64,000 nucleotides of DNA from Romboutsia ilealis (GCF_900015215.1 NZ_LN555523.1:131336-195335); one strand, 5' to 3'; positions 1 to 12,778 are shown, numbered from the stretch's first letter. A program made the numbers and translations. Notes: a model not told the origin generated them from the letters alone.

Positions 1-10
1 TGCTTAATAT

Positions 11-51
11 AAATAAAAAAACTACTCACTTAAGTGAGTAGTTTTTTTATT
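11..51. terminator. Bidirectional Rho-independent terminator
   Basis: A perfect 22-base palindrome at 21-42 (arms ACTACTCACTT/AAGTGAGTAGT) is flanked by an A-run on the left and a T-run on the right. It can therefore end transcription from the minus-strand permease gene that stops at 56, and from any plus-strand gene to the left of the window. Confidence 0.9.
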
Positions 52-55
52 TATA

Positions 56-1393
56 TTAAGCAGCTTTTTTTGCTTCTTCTTTATTTTTATTCATATAAGA
101 GTAAACTGGTAAACCTATAAGAGTTATAACTAATCCTCCTAAAGCGATCATAGTATTAGTTATTCCAGATAAGAATAATTGGTTTACTACAACAAATACA
201 CCAGCCGCTATAGCTATTATTGGAACTATAGGGTATAGAGGTACCTTGTATGGTCTGTGTAAGTTTGGTTGATCTTTTCTAAGTTTTATAACACCTATGA
301 ATGTTAATGTATAGAATGCCCAAACTGCGAATACAGCTAAGTCAGTTAATAAGTTAAATTGTCCTGATAATGCATATAAGCATGATAATATTGCCATTGT
401 GAATGTTGCATTAGTTGGAACTCCATTTTTACTTAATTTACCTAATGCTGCAGGTAAATTCTTTTGTTCACCTAAAGTGTAAACTATTCTTGGTCCAGTT
501 AATAAGTATCCATTAAGAGCACCAAATACAGATATTAATATACCTACAGTTATAAATTTACCACCCATTGGTCCAAATAATTGCTCAGCAACTGCTGAAG
601 CAGGAGAAGAGTATTGAGCTAATTGATCAGCTGGTAATACCCAAAGGTAAGCTAAGTTTATAACTACATATACTGCCATAACTAAAGATAAACCACCAAC
701 TATTGCTTTTGGTAAATCTTTTCCTGGATCCTTCATTTCACCAGCTAAAGCACCAACGTTTATCCATCCATCGTAAGCAAATAATATAGCAACTAATAAT
801 TGTCCGATTACTCCCATAGGGCTTATACCTTCAGCAACCATAGGTTGTACTATAGGGTTATTTCCTTGACCTTTTATAAATCCAAATATCATTATTAGTA
901 TAAGAGGAAGTAATTTACCTACTGTTGATATAGTTTGTATTAAACCACTAGTTTTAGAACCAAGAGTATTTAACACAGATATTAATAATATGATTCCTAA
1001 TGCAATAGGCATTGATAAAGATTCATTACCTAATAATCCAGCAGATTGTTGTCCGAACATAACTGCTAAAGCAGCTATTGTAGCTGGGAAGAATAATACT
1101 GATTGCATCCATCCAGTTAAGAAACCAAGTTTTTTACCGTATATTTCTTCTATATATACCATCATTCCACCTGTTTTAGGTATTGCAGCTGATACTTCTG
1201 CTGCAGTAAGCCCAGCAGCTATTGTTATTATACCTGCTAAAACCCACATTAACATTCCAAGTCCTGGTGCACCACCAGTTAAAGTGTAAACAGCTTGAGG
1301 TTTAAAGAATACTCCACCGCCTATAACCATACCAACAACTGTTGATAAAGCAGCGGCAGCACCTAAGCTTTTTTGAAGTTGTTTGTTCTCCAT
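56..1393 (-). CDS. APC superfamily amino acid permease (SteT/LAT-like)
   Basis: A 445-residue integral membrane protein with about 12 hydrophobic segments and little soluble sequence, typical in length for the amino acid-polyamine-organocation superfamily. The first helix carries the substrate-binding GMVIGGGVFF stretch with an unwound glycine-rich centre, and the C-terminal half has the conserved RPYKVPLYPIVP motif of the LAT/SteT branch. That branch exchanges or imports neutral amino acids, so serine/threonine exchange is a reasonable inference; the substrate is not fixed by sequence. The ATG is preceded by AGAAAGGA. It is a clear paralogue of the permease at 12779-14134, with the same residues in the first helix and in the C-terminal motif. 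It is monocistronic, with its own promoter and terminator. Confidence 0.9.
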   Translation of the reverse strand: MENKQLQKSLGAAAALSTVVGMVIGGGVFFKPQAVYTLTGGAPGLGMLMWVLAGIITIAAGLTAAEVSAAIPKTGGMMVYIEEIYGKKLGFLTGWMQSVLFFPATIAALAVMFGQQSAGLLGNESLSMPIALGIILLISVLNTLGSKTSGLIQTISTVGKLLPLILIMIFGFIKGQGNNPIVQPMVAEGISPMGVIGQLLVAILFAYDGWINVGALAGEMKDPGKDLPKAIVGGLSLVMAVYVVINLAYLWVLPADQLAQYSSPASAVAEQLFGPMGGKFITVGILISVFGALNGYLLTGPRIVYTLGEQKNLPAALGKLSKNGVPTNATFTMAILSCLYALSGQFNLLTDLAVFAVWAFYTLTFIGVIKLRKDQPNLHRPYKVPLYPIVPIIAIAAGVFVVVNQLFLSGITNTMIALGGLVITLIGLPVYSYMNKNKEEAKKAA

Positions 1394-1444
1394 TTTTTGA
1401 TTCCTTTCTTGGTTAAATTTTTATTTTTTATAATCACATTAACT

Positions 1445-1472
1445 ATTATAACGGTTTCCAGATAAAATTCAA
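1445..1472 (-). promoter_or_regulatory. Sigma-A type promoter of the APC permease
   Basis: Read on the minus strand: TTGAAT (1467-1472), 16-base spacer, TATAAT (1445-1450), about 50 bases upstream of the ATG. The rest of the ~300-base divergent gap (1394-1693) is AT-rich; I see no riboswitch or strong operator in it. Confidence 0.6.
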
Positions 1473-1687
1473 TACTTTTTTTCTGCTTTTAGCGACAAAA
1501 AAAAACATAAACAAAACGTTTTAGTAAATAAAAATAAGCCAAAGTAGCTTTTAACTTATATTTTAAAAATTTTTAAGATAAGTAGATGTAAAAAATTTCT
1601 ACAAATCTAAACCTAGAATGATATACTAAAAAATATAATAAAGTAATAAAATGGCAATACTAAAAGAGATCTATAATTATGAGGTGA

Positions 1688-3715
<2,028 letters not shown>

Positions 3716-3913
3716 TATTTAGAAAATATATAGAATATAGACTCAAAATATTAAGAATATTAAATATATATCTAGATGCTTAAATATGGAAAAATCCTAA
3801 CTACTTATGATAATATTATAACTATAAATATAAATTAAAATTATAAAGTAGTTATAAAAATATATAAATTTAATATATAAAAGTATTAGATAGATTTAAG
3901 TGAGGTATTATAA

Positions 3914-5263
3914 ATGGCAAGAATTGATAACAGAAAGAATGACCAAATTAGAGATATAAAAATTACTAGAAATTATACAAAGTATGCAGAAGGGTCTGTG
4001 CTTATAGAGATGGGATCAACAAAAGTTATATGTACAGCATCTATTGAAGATAAGGTACCTCCGTTTTTAAGAAATACAGGAACTGGTTGGATAAATGCTG
4101 AGTATTCGATGCTTCCAAGATCAACGCATCAAAGGAAGGTAAGAGAATCATCAAGAGGAAAAGTTGATGGTAGAACACAAGAAATACAAAGATTAATAGG
4201 TAGAGCAATAAGATCTGTAGTAGATTTAACTAAAATAGGGGAAAGAACTATATGGGTCGACTGTGATGTAATACAGGCCGACGGAGGAACTAGAACTGCA
4301 TCTATAACAGGAGCTTTTGTAGCGGTAGTAGATGCTATAAATAAGTTATATAAATCAAAAGCAATAAAGCATATGCCAATAACAAATTTTGTATCAGCTA
4401 TAAGTGTTGGTATAGTTGAAAAAGAACATTTACTAGACTTATGCTATGAGGAAGACTCAAATGCACAAGTAGATATGAACGTAATCATGACTGATAAAGG
4501 TGAATTTGTTGAAGTTCAAGGTACAGGAGAAGAAAGACCATTTTCTAGAGAAGATTTAAATAAACTATTAGAGCTTGGAGAAAAAGGAAATAAAGAATTA
4601 ATAAAAGCTCAAAGAGAAGCTTTAGGTGAGATTGCAGATGAAATACTTGGAGTAGAATATGGTGATGAAATTGTTATAGCTACTAATAATGCTCATAAAT
4701 TAGAAGAAATAGGGGATATACTTAATGATTTAGATTATAAAATATACTCTTTAAACGATGTAAATTTAGGTGGAATTGAAATTGTTGAAGATGGAAAAAC
4801 TTTTGAGCATAATGCTTTAATAAAGGCTAGAACTATAGCTAAGAAGACTAAAATGATAGCTATATCTGACGATTCAGGTTTAGAGGTTGATGCTATAGGA
4901 AAAAAACCAGGAATATATTCAGCTAGATTTGCTGGAGAGAATGCTACTGATGAAGAAAATAGAGAAAAATTAATTAAATCTTTAAAAAATATACCAATGA
5001 GCCAAAGAAGTGCAAGATTCGTATCTGCCATAGCAGTTGTTTTCCCTGATGGAAAAGAATTTGTAGTAAGAGGAACTTGTGAAGGTCATATAGGATTTGA
5101 GGAAAAAGGTAAAAATGGATTTGGATATGATTCATTATTTATAGTTGATGGATATAATAAGACATTTGCAGAGATACCATCTTCAGTTAAAAATGCTATA
5201 AGCCATAGAGCTAATGCTTTAAAACTTATGAAGATTGAGTTCAAAAAAAGGGTAGCTAAGTAA
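3914..5263 (+). CDS. rph: Bifunctional RNase PH / XTP-dITP diphosphatase (RdgB) fusion
   Basis: A 449-residue two-domain protein. Residues 1 to about 245 are a complete RNase PH, the phosphorolytic exonuclease that trims tRNA 3' ends ([21 protein letters not shown] and [11 protein letters not shown] motifs). From about residue 250 a complete RdgB/Ham1 pyrophosphatase follows ([12 protein letters not shown] start, [26 protein letters not shown]), which hydrolyses XTP, dITP and ITP to keep them out of nucleic acids. The join is seamless with almost no linker. In Bacillus subtilis the order rph-ysnA(rdgB)-ysnB is kept as separate genes; here the first two are one reading frame and the ysnB-like gene overlaps the stop by one base (TAATG). 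Confidence 0.95.
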   Translation: MARIDNRKNDQIRDIKITRNYTKYAEGSVLIEMGSTKVICTASIEDKVPPFLRNTGTGWINAEYSMLPRSTHQRKVRESSRGKVDGRTQEIQRLIGRAIRSVVDLTKIGERTIWVDCDVIQADGGTRTASITGAFVAVVDAINKLYKSKAIKHMPITNFVSAISVGIVEKEHLLDLCYEEDSNAQVDMNVIMTDKGEFVEVQGTGEERPFSREDLNKLLELGEKGNKELIKAQREALGEIADEILGVEYGDEIVIATNNAHKLEEIGDILNDLDYKIYSLNDVNLGGIEIVEDGKTFEHNALIKARTIAKKTKMIAISDDSGLEVDAIGKKPGIYSARFAGENATDEENREKLIKSLKNIPMSQRSARFVSAIAVVFPDGKEFVVRGTCEGHIGFEEKGKNGFGYDSLFIVDGYNKTFAEIPSSVKNAISHRANALKLMKIEFKKRVAK

Positions 5264-5733
5264 TGAAGATAGGTATATTAAGTGATACACATATGATTAA
5301 GGATTGTATTGACAAGACGATACCATACTTAAAAGAGTGCGATTTAATAATTCATGCAGGTGATAATTTTTCGGACTCTAAGTATATACATAATATGACT
5401 AAAGTTGGAATTATGGCAGTAAAAGGTAATTGTGATTTTGATAACGTAGAAGATGAACTTATATTTGATGTAGAAGATAAAGTAATATTTTTATGTCATG
5501 GTGATAAATATAATGTAAAGTATGGACTTGATGAAATAGAAGCTAAGGCTAAAAGCATAGACGCTGATATTGTTATATTTGGTCATACACATACTCCATT
5601 AAACCTTAAGAAAGATAATATTATATATATAAACCCTGGAAGTGTATCTTTACCAAGGGGAGTGGATTATAAAAGTTTTTCTATAATTAACCTTGAAAAT
5701 AATAATATAAGAATAGAGCAAATAAGATTATAG
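5263..5733 (+). CDS. YfcE/YsnB-type metallophosphodiesterase
   Basis: A 156-residue calcineurin-like phosphoesterase of the MJ0936/YfcE family. The metal-binding motifs appear in order: SDTH near residue 7, HAGDN near 32, GNCD near 57, CHGD near 80 and GHTHTP near 107, followed by the family's NPGS element. It probably hydrolyses small phosphodiesters in the cytoplasm; the natural substrate is not established for most members. The ATG overlaps the stop of the rph-rdgB fusion (TAATG), so it is translationally coupled to it, as in the conserved rph-rdgB-ysnB order of Firmicutes. Confidence 0.88.
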   Translation: MKIGILSDTHMIKDCIDKTIPYLKECDLIIHAGDNFSDSKYIHNMTKVGIMAVKGNCDFDNVEDELIFDVEDKVIFLCHGDKYNVKYGLDEIEAKAKSIDADIVIFGHTHTPLNLKKDNIIYINPGSVSLPRGVDYKSFSIINLENNNIRIEQIRL

Positions 5734-5775
5734 GAAGTATTGAATTGTCTATGTTTATGAAATTTACCCAGTACT

Positions 5776-5805
5776 TGTAAATAAAAAAACTTATATGATA
5801 TAATA
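5776..5805 (+). promoter_or_regulatory. Probable tig promoter
   Basis: TTGTAA (5776-5781), 18-base spacer, TATAAT (5800-5805), about 70 bases before the trigger factor start. Confidence 0.6.
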
Positions 5806-5872
5806 TGTGCTATAATTAAAGAGTTAAACTATATAAATCATTACATAACAACAATATAGGAGGAATAAACTA

Positions 5873-7159
5873 ATGAAAGCAGAATTAGTAAAAAAAGAAG
5901 GTAACAAGGTTACTTTAAAAATAACTGTAGATAATAATAAATTTGAAGAAGCAGTAAATAAAGCATACAATAAAACTAAAGGTAAATATAATATACCAGG
6001 ATTCAGAAAAGGTAAAGCTCCAAAAGTAGTTATAGAAACTCAATATGGAAAGGGAGTATTCTACAACGATGCTATAGATATGTTATTCCCAGAAGTATAT
6101 CCAGAGGCTATAAAAGAATTAAACATAGATCCAATAGATAGACCAGACTTAGACATAGAAGAAATAAGCAAAGATAACGGATTAGTTATGGTTGTAAATG
6201 TTGAAGTTAAGCCAGAATTCGAATTAGGAGCTTACAAAGGTATAGAAATATCTAAAGTAGACAATACTGTAAGTGAAGAAGATGTAGAAGCAAGATTAAA
6301 CGAAATGGTAAACAGAAATGCTAGATTAACATCTGTTGAAGGTAAAGCTTTAGAAAATGGAGATACAGCTGTTATAGACTTCGAAGGATTTGAAAATGGA
6401 GTAGCTTTCGAAGGTGGAAAAGGTGAAAACTACAACTTAGTTATAGGTTCAAATACTTTCATACCAGGATTTGAAGATCAATTAGTTGGTAAAAAAGCAG
6501 GAGAAGAAGTAGAAGTTAACGTTACTTTCCCAGAAACTTACCATGCAGAAAACTTAGCTGGAAAGCCAGTAGTATTCAATGTTAAAGTAAATGATGTAAA
6601 GGTTAAAGAAGTTCCAGCTTTAGATGATGAATTCGCTAAAGATACTACTGAATTCGAAACTTTAGCAGAGTTAAGAGCTGACGTAAAAACTAAGTTAGAA
6701 GAGCAAGCTAAAAATGCAGCAGATGCTGAAATGAGAAATGCTTTAGTTGAAAAAGTTTCTGCAAATACAGAAGTAGAAGTACCAGAAGCTATGGTTCAAC
6801 ATCAAATAGATAATATGTTAATGGAACTTAACTACCAATTACAATACCAAGGATTAAACTTACAACAGTTATTAGAAATGACTGGAAGAGGTTTAGAAGA
6901 GTTAAGAGAAGAAAGAAGAGCAGATGCAGAAAGATTAGTTAAGTCTTCTTTAATATTAGAAGCTATAGCTGAAAAAGAAAATGTAGAAGCAAATGATGCA
7001 GATATAGATGCTGAATTAGAAAAAATGGCTGCTATGTACAATATGGAAGTTGAAAAAATAAAATCTTCATTAAGAGAAACTGATATAGAAGATATAAAAG
7101 GTCAAATAAAAATAAGAAAAACACTAGACTTATTAGTTGAAAATGCAACAATAGCTTAA
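5873..7159 (+). CDS. tig: Trigger factor, ribosome-associated chaperone and prolyl isomerase
   Basis: Binds ribosomal protein L23 at the tunnel exit and shields nascent chains. The 428 residues show the full family architecture: an N-terminal ribosome-binding domain with the GFRKGKAP signature (residues ~43-50), a central FKBP-type PPIase domain (~155-242, with GDTAVIDFEG and the FIPGFEDQLVG segment), and a long helical C-terminal domain. The start follows an AGGAGGAAT site. It is followed by a hairpin and then clpP and clpX, the standard tig-clpP-clpX order of Firmicutes, which couples folding and degradation genes. Confidence 0.97.
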   Translation: MKAELVKKEGNKVTLKITVDNNKFEEAVNKAYNKTKGKYNIPGFRKGKAPKVVIETQYGKGVFYNDAIDMLFPEVYPEAIKELNIDPIDRPDLDIEEISKDNGLVMVVNVEVKPEFELGAYKGIEISKVDNTVSEEDVEARLNEMVNRNARLTSVEGKALENGDTAVIDFEGFENGVAFEGGKGENYNLVIGSNTFIPGFEDQLVGKKAGEEVEVNVTFPETYHAENLAGKPVVFNVKVNDVKVKEVPALDDEFAKDTTEFETLAELRADVKTKLEEQAKNAADAEMRNALVEKVSANTEVEVPEAMVQHQIDNMLMELNYQLQYQGLNLQQLLEMTGRGLEELREERRADAERLVKSSLILEAIAEKENVEANDADIDAELEKMAAMYNMEVEKIKSSLRETDIEDIKGQIKIRKTLDLLVENATIA

Positions 7160-7161
7160 TA

Positions 7162-7192
7162 TTACAGTAGCCTTTTAGGCTACTGTAAATTA
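7162..7192 (+). terminator. Hairpin between tig and clpP (weak terminator)
   Basis: An 11-bp stem (TTACAGTAGCC / GGCTACTGTAA, 7162-7188) follows the tig stop, but the tail is only AT-rich rather than a clean T-run. Partial read-through into clpP is likely. Confidence 0.6.
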
Positions 7193-7229
7193 TATATAGA
7201 ATAAATAAGATATTTAGGGGGTATAGCAG

Positions 7230-7814
7230 ATGGCATTAGTACCTGTAGTTGTTGAGCAAACAGGAAGAGGAGAAAGATCTTACGATATATATTCAAAACT
7301 TTTAAAGGATAGAATTATATTTTTAGGTGATGAAGTAAATGATGCTACAGCAGGGCTTATAGTAGCACAGTTATTATTTTTAGAATCAGAAGACCCAGAT
7401 AAAGATATACATTTATATATAAACTCACCAGGAGGAAGTATAACAGCAGGTATGGCTATTTACGATACTATGCAATACATTAAACCTGATGTAAGTACTA
7501 TATGTATAGGAATGGCAGCATCTATGGGAGCATTCTTATTAGCAGCAGGAGCAAAAGGTAAGAGACTTGCCTTACCAAATAGCGAAATAATGATACACCA
7601 ACCATTAGGTGGAACAAGAGGTCAAGCGACTGATATAGAAATACATGCTAAAAGAATCTTAAAGATGAAAGATACTTTAAATCAAATACTATCAGAAAGA
7701 ACAGGTCAACCATTAGAAAAAATTCAAATGGATACTGAACGTGATAACTTCATGTCATCAACAGAAGCTAAAGAATATGGTTTAATAGATGAAGTAATTA
7801 CAAATAGACCGTAG
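7230..7814 (+). CDS. clpP: ATP-dependent Clp protease proteolytic subunit
   Basis: The 194-residue serine peptidase that forms the double-heptamer degradation chamber. The catalytic serine is in GMAASMGAF (Ser98), the histidine in MIHQPLGG (His123), and the aspartate lies in the ERDNFMSS segment near residue 172. Length and N-terminal loop are ordinary for ClpP. The start is preceded by AGGGGG. Ten bases separate its stop from the clpX ribosome-binding region, so the two are almost certainly co-translated from one mRNA and assemble as ClpXP. Confidence 0.97.
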   Translation: MALVPVVVEQTGRGERSYDIYSKLLKDRIIFLGDEVNDATAGLIVAQLLFLESEDPDKDIHLYINSPGGSITAGMAIYDTMQYIKPDVSTICIGMAASMGAFLLAAGAKGKRLALPNSEIMIHQPLGGTRGQATDIEIHAKRILKMKDTLNQILSERTGQPLEKIQMDTERDNFMSSTEAKEYGLIDEVITNRP

Positions 7815-7833
7815 ATAGAAAGAGGTGCCTAAT

Positions 7834-9081
7834 ATGTCAAAAAATGAAGACAAAAGACAGTTAAAATGTTCATTCTGCGGCAAGAACCAAGAACAAGTCA
7901 AAAGGTTAATTGCGGGTCCAAATGTTTATATATGCGATGAGTGTGTTGAACTTTGTGACGAAATAATACAAGAAGAAATAGAGGAAGTAGTTGAGGAAGA
8001 TACTACATCTTTACCTAAGCCAAAGGAAATGATGGAGATATTAAATGATTATGTTATAGGTCAAGATCAAGCTAAAAAAGCTTTGTCGGTAGCTGTATAC
8101 AATCATTATAAAAGAATTTACAATAAAAAAGCTAGTACTAAGGATATAGAGATACAAAAGAGTAATATATTATTATTAGGTCCAACTGGTTCAGGAAAAA
8201 CTTTACTAGCTCAAACTTTAGCAAAAACATTAAATGTACCTTTTGCTATGGCGGATGCTACATCACTAACAGAAGCTGGATACGTTGGAGAAGATGTTGA
8301 AAATATTCTTTTAAAACTTATTCAAGCCGCTGATTTTGATATAGAAAAAGCCGAAAGAGGAATAATATATATAGACGAAATAGATAAAATTGCTAGAAAA
8401 TCAGAAAACCCATCAATAACAAGAGATGTTAGTGGAGAAGGTGTTCAGCAAGCACTATTAAAGATATTAGAAGGAACTGTTGCTAATGTACCACCTCAAG
8501 GTGGAAGAAAACATCCACATCAAGAATTCTTAAAGATAGATACTACTAATGTATTATTTATATTAGGTGGAGCTTTTGATGGAATAGAAAAAATAATCCA
8601 AAAACGTGGTGGTGAGAAAACACTTGGTTTTGGAGCTAAAATAGAGAGCAAAAAAGAAATAGATTTAGGAAAGATATATGCACAAGTTCTTCCTGAAGAT
8701 TTATTAAAGTTTGGTATAATACCAGAATTTATAGGAAGAATACCAGTTGTAGCAACATTAGACTTACTAGACGAAGATGCATTAATGCAAATTCTTAAAG
8801 AACCTAAAAATGCTTTAGTAAAACAATATCAAAAATTATTAGAGCTTGATGATGTTGAATTAGAGTTTAGAGATGATGCACTTAGAGCTATAGCTAAAAA
8901 GGCGATAGAAAGAAATACTGGTGCAAGAGGTCTTAGAAGTATAGTTGAAAGTACTATGATGGAGTGTATGTATGAAGTTCCTTCTAGAGATGATGTTAAA
9001 AAGGTTATAGTAACAAAAGAAGCTGTAGAAGGAAAAGAACAACCTATTTTAGTATCTAAGGATGAAGAAGAAACTGCATAA
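7834..9081 (+). CDS. clpX: ClpX, ATP-binding unfoldase of ClpXP
   Basis: AAA+ unfoldase that recognises substrates and feeds them to ClpP. It has an N-terminal C4 zinc-binding domain (Cys12, 15, 34 and 37), Walker A GPTGSGKT near residue 110, a Walker B DEIDKIA, and an LGF tripeptide in the ClpP-docking loop region. I place the start at ATG 7834 (MSKNEDKRQ, 415 residues) because AAAGAGGTG lies just upstream; an in-frame GTG at 7825 falls inside that ribosome-binding site. A strong terminator follows. Confidence 0.96.
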   Translation: MSKNEDKRQLKCSFCGKNQEQVKRLIAGPNVYICDECVELCDEIIQEEIEEVVEEDTTSLPKPKEMMEILNDYVIGQDQAKKALSVAVYNHYKRIYNKKASTKDIEIQKSNILLLGPTGSGKTLLAQTLAKTLNVPFAMADATSLTEAGYVGEDVENILLKLIQAADFDIEKAERGIIYIDEIDKIARKSENPSITRDVSGEGVQQALLKILEGTVANVPPQGGRKHPHQEFLKIDTTNVLFILGGAFDGIEKIIQKRGGEKTLGFGAKIESKKEIDLGKIYAQVLPEDLLKFGIIPEFIGRIPVVATLDLLDEDALMQILKEPKNALVKQYQKLLELDDVELEFRDDALRAIAKKAIERNTGARGLRSIVESTMMECMYEVPSRDDVKKVIVTKEAVEGKEQPILVSKDEEETA

Positions 9082-9082
9082 T

Positions 9083-9115
9083 AAAAAACAGCCTATAAAT
9101 TAGGCTGTTTTTTAT
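9083..9115 (+). terminator. clpX terminator
   Basis: Stem ACAGCCT/AGGCTGT (9088-9108) preceded by an A-run and followed by TTTTTT. Confidence 0.9.
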
Positions 9116-9178
9116 TAGATAATTATGAAATTTAAAATTTTACTATGGAATTAATTGAACATAGATAAGTTTTTATAA

Positions 9179-9262
9179 TAGACAATAATTATAATATAAT
9201 TTGTAATAAATGATAAAATAGATATATACTATTACTAATAAGCCCTTAAAGGGCTTTATTAA
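9179..9262 (+). ncRNA. Possible short transcript in the clpX-lon gap
   Basis: Between the clpX terminator and the lon promoter there is a TAGACA (9179-9184), 17-base spacer, TGTAAT (9202-9207) promoter-like pair. It is followed by a compact hairpin AGCCCTT/AAGGGCT (9241-9255) with a TTTATT tail. Together they could make an RNA of roughly 50 bases. No coding frame is evident. This is inference from two weak signals only. Confidence 0.25.
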
Positions 9263-9354
9263 TTTGTGAAAATTAAAATATAGTGTATAATAAGGAATGA
9301 AGAGTTTATACCTTATAAAATAAGGGCAATATATATTATAGATTATTATTAATG

Positions 9355-9383
9355 TTGAAAATTAAGAGTTGTAAATATATAAT
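9355..9383 (+). promoter_or_regulatory. lon promoter
   Basis: TTGAAA (9355-9360), 17-base spacer, perfect TATAAT (9378-9383), about 45 bases upstream of the lon start. I see no CtsR-type or CIRCE-type operator around it. Confidence 0.75.
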
Positions 9384-9427
9384 ATATAAAGCAATAAAAT
9401 CTAGCACTTTAATAAGGAGTGATATTG

Positions 9428-11782
9428 GTGGAACAGAATTATACTAAGATAGAACATGAATTACCGTTAATTCCACTTAGAGGATTAGCGATATTTCCAT
9501 ATATGATATTAAACTTTGATGTAGGTAGAGAAATTTCATTAAAAGCTTTAGATGCAGGGGCTTTAAATGATGATTTAGTATTCTTAACTTCTCAAAAAGA
9601 AGCTGAGACAGATGAACCCACTATAGACGATTTCTATCATGTAGGAACAATATGTAAAATAAAACAGATGATTAAATTACCAGGAGATACAGTACGTGTA
9701 TTAGTAGAAGGTATCTCAAGAGGTAAAATAAAAGAAGTAGGAATGAATGAAGAAGAAGGCTACTTTAAAGCAATTATAGAAGAAGTTGCATATGATGTGG
9801 AAAATGCAGATGAAGATGCTGAGGTTGAAGCATTTGTAAGAAATGTTTTTGACGCTTTTGAAGAGTACATAAATATAGGAAATAGAGTTTCTCCAGAAAT
9901 ATTAATATCTTTAGCCGACATAGATAATATAGATCGTTTTATAGATACTATAGCTGCAAACATATACTTAAAACCAAATCAAAAGCAATCAATACTAGAA
10001 GAGTTTGATGTTAAGAAAAGATTAGAGTTAATATATACTATATTATTAGAAGAAATAGAAATATTAAAAATAGAAAAGAAAATAACTTTAAGAGTTAAAA
10101 AGCAAATGAATAAAGTTCAAAAGGAATATTATTTAAGAGAACAACTAAAAGCGATACAAAAAGAATTAGGAGATGAGGAAGATATAAACTCTGAAGCTGA
10201 TGAATATAGAGAAAAGCTTAATAAAATAAAAGCTCCTAAGGAAACAAAAGAAAAAATAGCGAAAGAAATAAATAAATTCTCTAAAATATCTCCTATGGCG
10301 CCAGATGTTTCTGTTAGTAGAACCTATTTGGACACGGTATTCTCATTACCTTGGAATAAAGAAACTAGGGATAAGATTGACTTAGAAAAAGCTAAAGAAA
10401 TACTAGATGAGGAACACTATGGTTTAGAAAAAGTTAAAGAAAGAATATTAGAATATTTAGCTATAAGAAAATTATCTAAGTCATTAAAAAGTCCTATTAT
10501 ATGTTTAGTTGGACCTCCAGGTGTTGGTAAAACATCGATAGCTAAATCAATAGCAGATTCTTTAGGAAGAAAATTTGTAAGAATCTCTTTAGGTGGAGTT
10601 AGAGATGAAGCTGAAATTAGAGGACATAGAAGAACTTATGTTGGAGCGATACCAGGTAGAATAATAAATGGATTAAAAGAAGCTCAAACTAAAAATCCAG
10701 TATTTTTATTAGATGAAATAGATAAAATGTCTTCTGATTATAAAGGTGATCCATCTTCTGCAATGCTAGAAGTATTAGATCCAGGTCAAAACAAGGAGTT
10801 TGTAGATCATTATGTAGAAGTACCTTTTGATTTATCGAAAATATTATTTGTTACTACTGCAAATAGCTTAAGTACTATACCGAGACCACTATTAGATAGA
10901 ATGGAAATAATAGAGGTGTCTGGATATATAGAAGAGGAAAAACTAAACATAGTTAAAAAGTATTTACTTCCAAAACAATTAAAAGAACATGCTTTAGAAG
11001 CAGATTTTATAAAAATGGATGATGAAGTTATAAGAGATATAATAGATTCGTATACAAGAGAAGCTGGTGTAAGAAATTTAGAAAGAACTATCGGTAAAAT
11101 ATGCAGAAAAGTAGCTAAAAAATATGTAGAGAATCCTTCTTTAGAAGAAGTGATTGTTACTAAAGCTGATTTAGATGAATATTTAGGAAAAAATAGATAT
11201 AGACATCAATTAGCAGGTACTAAACCAGAAGTTGGTATTGTTACAGGACTTGCATGGACAGCTGTTGGTGGAGAAACTTTAACTGCAGAGGTTAATGTTT
11301 TAAAAGGAAAAGGACAAGTTGTTTTAACAGGTAAGTTAGGAACTGTTATGAAGGAGTCTGCTCAAACTGGTATATCATATATAAGATCTATAGCAGATAG
11401 ATTTGATATAGAACCTGATTTCTATACTAAAAATGATATACACATACATCTTCCGGAAGGCGCAGTACCAAAAGACGGACCATCAGCAGGTATAACTATG
11501 GCCTTAGCAGTACTTTCAGCATTAACTAATATACCAGTAAGAAATAATGTTGCAATGACTGGAGAGATAACTTTAAGAGGAAGAGTATTAGCAGTTGGTG
11601 GTATAAAAGAAAAATTATTAGCTGCTCATAGAGCAGGAATAACAAAAGTATTACTTCCAAAAGAATGTGAAGCAGATTTAGAAGAAATACCTCAAAATGT
11701 AAAGGAACAAATGGAATTTGTGCTTGTTGAACATATGGATGAAGTGTTAGAACATGCATTATTAAGGAATGGTGAACAATAA
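9428..11782 (+). CDS. lon: ATP-dependent protease Lon (LonA)
   Basis: Homohexameric AAA+ serine protease that degrades damaged and regulatory proteins. It has an N-terminal LAN substrate domain ([14 protein letters not shown]), a coiled-coil linker rich in Lys/Glu, Walker [10 protein letters not shown], Walker [10 protein letters not shown], and a C-terminal protease domain with the catalytic serine in [11 protein letters not shown] and lysine in [16 protein letters not shown] choose GTG 9428 as start (784 residues) because AAGGAG lies eight bases upstream; TTG 9425 is an alternative, and GTG 9419 overlaps the Shine-Dalgarno. The stop overlaps the ATG of ysxC (TAATG). Confidence 0.96.
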   Translation: MEQNYTKIEHELPLIPLRGLAIFPYMILNFDVGREISLKALDAGALNDDLVFLTSQKEAETDEPTIDDFYHVGTICKIKQMIKLPGDTVRVLVEGISRGKIKEVGMNEEEGYFKAIIEEVAYDVENADEDAEVEAFVRNVFDAFEEYINIGNRVSPEILISLADIDNIDRFIDTIAANIYLKPNQKQSILEEFDVKKRLELIYTILLEEIEILKIEKKITLRVKKQMNKVQKEYYLREQLKAIQKELGDEEDINSEADEYREKLNKIKAPKETKEKIAKEINKFSKISPMAPDVSVSRTYLDTVFSLPWNKETRDKIDLEKAKEILDEEHYGLEKVKERILEYLAIRKLSKSLKSPIICLVGPPGVGKTSIAKSIADSLGRKFVRISLGGVRDEAEIRGHRRTYVGAIPGRIINGLKEAQTKNPVFLLDEIDKMSSDYKGDPSSAMLEVLDPGQNKEFVDHYVEVPFDLSKILFVTTANSLSTIPRPLLDRMEIIEVSGYIEEEKLNIVKKYLLPKQLKEHALEADFIKMDDEVIRDIIDSYTREAGVRNLERTIGKICRKVAKKYVENPSLEEVIVTKADLDEYLGKNRYRHQLAGTKPEVGIVTGLAWTAVGGETLTAEVNVLKGKGQVVLTGKLGTVMKESAQTGISYIRSIADRFDIEPDFYTKNDIHIHLPEGAVPKDGPSAGITMALAVLSALTNIPVRNNVAMTGEITLRGRVLAVGGIKEKLLAAHRAGITKVLLPKECEADLEEIPQNVKEQMEFVLVEHMDEVLEHALLRNGEQ

Positions 11783-12393
11783 TGAAAATAAGAAGCTCTG
11801 AAATAACAATGAGTGCGATAAATAGATCTCAATATCCAACTGATGGAATGCCTGAAATAGCGTTGGTTGGAAGATCTAATGTAGGAAAATCATCTACAGT
11901 AAATACGCTATTAAATAGAAGAAATTTTGCAAGAACTAGTCAAACTCCAGGTAAGACTAGAACTATAAACTTCTATCTTATAAATAAAGAATTCTTCTTT
12001 GTAGACCTTCCTGGTTATGGATATGCTAAAATAGCCAAGTCTGAAAAAGACAAATGGGGAGTTATAATGGAAAGATATTTACAAGATAGACCTGAATTAT
12101 GTGCAATATTCTTACTTGTAGATATAAGACATGAGCCAACCAATGATGATGTTATGATGTATGAGTGGATTAAACACTTTGGATATAACTGCGTTGTAAT
12201 AGCGACTAAGGCAGATAAAATATCTAGAGGTCAATATCAAAAGCACTTTAGTATCATAAGAAAAAAATTACAATTAGAAAAAGATGAAAAAATAATACCT
12301 ATATCTTCTTTAAAGAAAACTGGAGTAGAAGAAGTATGGGATGAAATAATAAGACAGTATAGAGAACATGGTTATGAAATAACTGTAGATTAA
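11782..12393 (+). CDS. ysxC: Ribosome biogenesis GTPase YsxC/EngB
   Basis: An essential TRAFAC-class GTPase that acts late in assembly of the large ribosomal subunit. The 203 residues contain the G1 loop GRSNVGKSS (about 31-39), the switch region [12 protein letters not shown]3 DLPGYG, G4 TKADK and G5 SSLKKTG, all in the usual places. It overlaps the lon stop codon by one base, reproducing the widespread lon-ysxC pair, and is therefore translationally coupled to lon. A strong terminator ends the unit. Confidence 0.96.
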   Translation: MKIRSSEITMSAINRSQYPTDGMPEIALVGRSNVGKSSTVNTLLNRRNFARTSQTPGKTRTINFYLINKEFFFVDLPGYGYAKIAKSEKDKWGVIMERYLQDRPELCAIFLLVDIRHEPTNDDVMMYEWIKHFGYNCVVIATKADKISRGQYQKHFSIIRKKLQLEKDEKIIPISSLKKTGVEEVWDEIIRQYREHGYEITVD

Positions 12394-12397
12394 ATTA

Positions 12398-12431
12398 ACA
12401 AAGGAGTAGTAATTTACTACTCCTTTATTAA
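12398..12431 (+). terminator. ysxC terminator
   Basis: Perfect 13-bp stem AAAGGAGTAGTAA/TTACTACTCCTTT (12400-12426) with a single-base loop and a T-rich tail. Confidence 0.85.
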
Positions 12432-12439
12432 TTTAATAT

Positions 12440-12566
12440 TTTGCGCTATCTATCTTACTAAACATATTGAAATTACTATATAAAGTTTTTGAACTATAAA
12501 AGTATAGTTTTACTAGGTTCTAGTGTTTTCAATAATAATATTTAACTAGCACAATGAATTAATTTA
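12440..12566 (+). repeat. Element A, copy 1 (inverted partner at 19771-19896)
   Basis: About 126 bases that match, as a reverse complement, the block at 19771-19896. By eye about 15 positions differ plus a one-base indel. The centre is a short palindrome AACTATA-aaag-TATAGTT, and the right end carries CTAGCACAA, the complement of the TTGTRCTAGTTA terminal motif. No coding frame. It occupies most of the gap between ysxC and the second permease. It looks like a small non-autonomous mobile element; no transposase is present. Confidence 0.75.
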
Positions 12567-12778
12567 AATCTGATTATAAAATAGATATAGATTTTTTTAT
12601 AAACTAAACATAAATAAAAATTATGAATTAAACAATAATAGGATATTGCAAAGCTAAAGTTATTAAAAAACTTAAAAAAAAATATTCAGTATATTGAAAG
12701 TTTGCTGATATAATAGTAAAATATGAAAAAATAAGTCAATTAAAGAAATTTATATAAATTTATAAGGGGGTGTATTTA

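Noticed and set aside
990..1289. Open frame on the plus strand, 99 codons, opposite the first permease
   Set aside because: It mirrors codons of the permease on the other strand, has no ribosome-binding site, and the translation is proline/isoleucine-rich antisense of membrane helices.
7825..7833. GTG start for clpX adding three residues
   Set aside because: That GTG is part of the AAAGAGGTG ribosome-binding site of the ATG at 7834.
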